DNA from: an uncultured Campylobacter sp.
GTDB taxonomy: Bacteria > Campylobacterota > Campylobacteria > Campylobacterales > Campylobacteraceae
Length of the DNA: 6,105 nt
Reading direction: 5' to 3'
Assembly (NCBI GenBank): GCA_947090385.1
Contig: CAMUNZ010000060.1
Location: 1 to 6,105, forward strand
The notes beneath the pieces are model-generated. The model saw only the letters and a list, made by a program, of their open reading frames with translations. It did not search any database and had not been told where the DNA came from. Positions 5,963 to 6,105 of this stretch are shown one piece after another (the stretch's first letter is position 1; each line of letters starts with the position of its first letter). Both the position numbers and the translations under genes were made by a program.

Positions 5963-6105
5963 TTGTCACCACATATTCCAGTTTTATTAAATGAAATTAC
6001 AGATTGTTTTAGCGAAATTTCTGGCATTTTTTGCGATTGCACATTAGGATATGCTGGACATAGCAATGAAATTTTAAAAATAAATAAAAATATAAATTTA
6101 ATAGG
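5963..6105 (+). CDS. rsmH: RsmH (MraW), 16S rRNA m4C1402 methyltransferase (N-terminal 47 residues)
   Basis: The frame opens at TTG 5963 and is still open at the window end, giving 47 codons. The protein begins MSPHIPVLLNEITDCF, the highly conserved opening of RsmH. It continues with DCTLGYAGHSNEIL (25-38), the S-adenosylmethionine-binding motif usually written D-x-T-x-G-x-G-G-H-S; the first of the paired glycines is alanine (A31) here. RsmH adds the N4-methyl group to C1402 of 16S rRNA in the ribosomal P site and is often the first gene of the division/cell-wall cluster. Here it diverges from the aldolase-like gene and the ppiD-ftsA-ftsZ unit. The TTG is forced by an in-frame TAG two codons upstream (5957-5959) and supported by AAGG 8 bases before it. 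About 260 residues lie beyond the window. Confidence 0.92.
   Translation, partial: MSPHIPVLLNEITDCFSEISGIFCDCTLGYAGHSNEILKINKNINLI

Noticed and set aside
1..6105. CRISPR array, mobile element, toxin-antitoxin pair or defence system
   Set aside because: There are no spaced direct repeats in series, no transposase or integrase frame, and no small paired genes. All larger frames are core functions.

Overview
The window is AT-rich (roughly 30% GC by eye) and looks like a chromosomal segment of a Campylobacter or close epsilonproteobacterial relative. Three things point there. The Dps resembles the Helicobacter/Campylobacter NapA type. The ExbB is a short, three-helix form. The block rsmH (divergent) / ppiD / ftsA / ftsZ matches the reduced division-gene cluster I recall from Campylobacter. 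The species cannot be fixed from this sequence. There is no sign of an insertion sequence, prophage, CRISPR array, rRNA or tRNA, and no gene-free stretch longer than 300 bases.

Left part (1-910): exbD (cut by the window start) and exbB lie on the minus strand and overlap by 4 bases. They encode the inner-membrane proton channel that powers TonB-dependent uptake of iron complexes. A 164-bp divergent region (747-910) separates exbB from dps on the plus strand. It carries a TATAAT promoter for dps, a 16-bp AT palindrome and a candidate Fur-type 7-1-7 box beside the likely exbB promoter. Iron import and iron storage therefore sit back to back and may share control.

Middle (1351-5320): a 12-bp hairpin ends dps and lies just after the convergent ftsZ. 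On the minus strand, transcription runs ppiD -> ftsA -> ftsZ. ppiD and ftsA overlap by 4 bases. The ftsA stop codon lies inside the ftsZ ribosome binding site. The arrangement places an inner-membrane periplasmic chaperone upstream of the two cytoplasmic Z-ring proteins, with tight translational coupling.

Right part (5321-6105): a small minus-strand gene related to class II aldolase/adducin proteins appears to have lost its N-terminus. It ends in an AT-rich terminator-like hairpin. Part of that hairpin is repeated beside the ppiD ribosome binding site, giving a possible alternative RNA fold. Upstream of the small gene, one 7-bp sequence reads as a -10 box on both strands and would drive the small gene leftwards and rsmH rightwards. 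rsmH (16S rRNA m4C1402 methyltransferase) starts at a TTG and runs off the window end.

Most of the region is ordinary core genome. The features most worth checking are the damaged aldolase-like gene, the paired repeats before ppiD, and the candidate iron-regulatory site.
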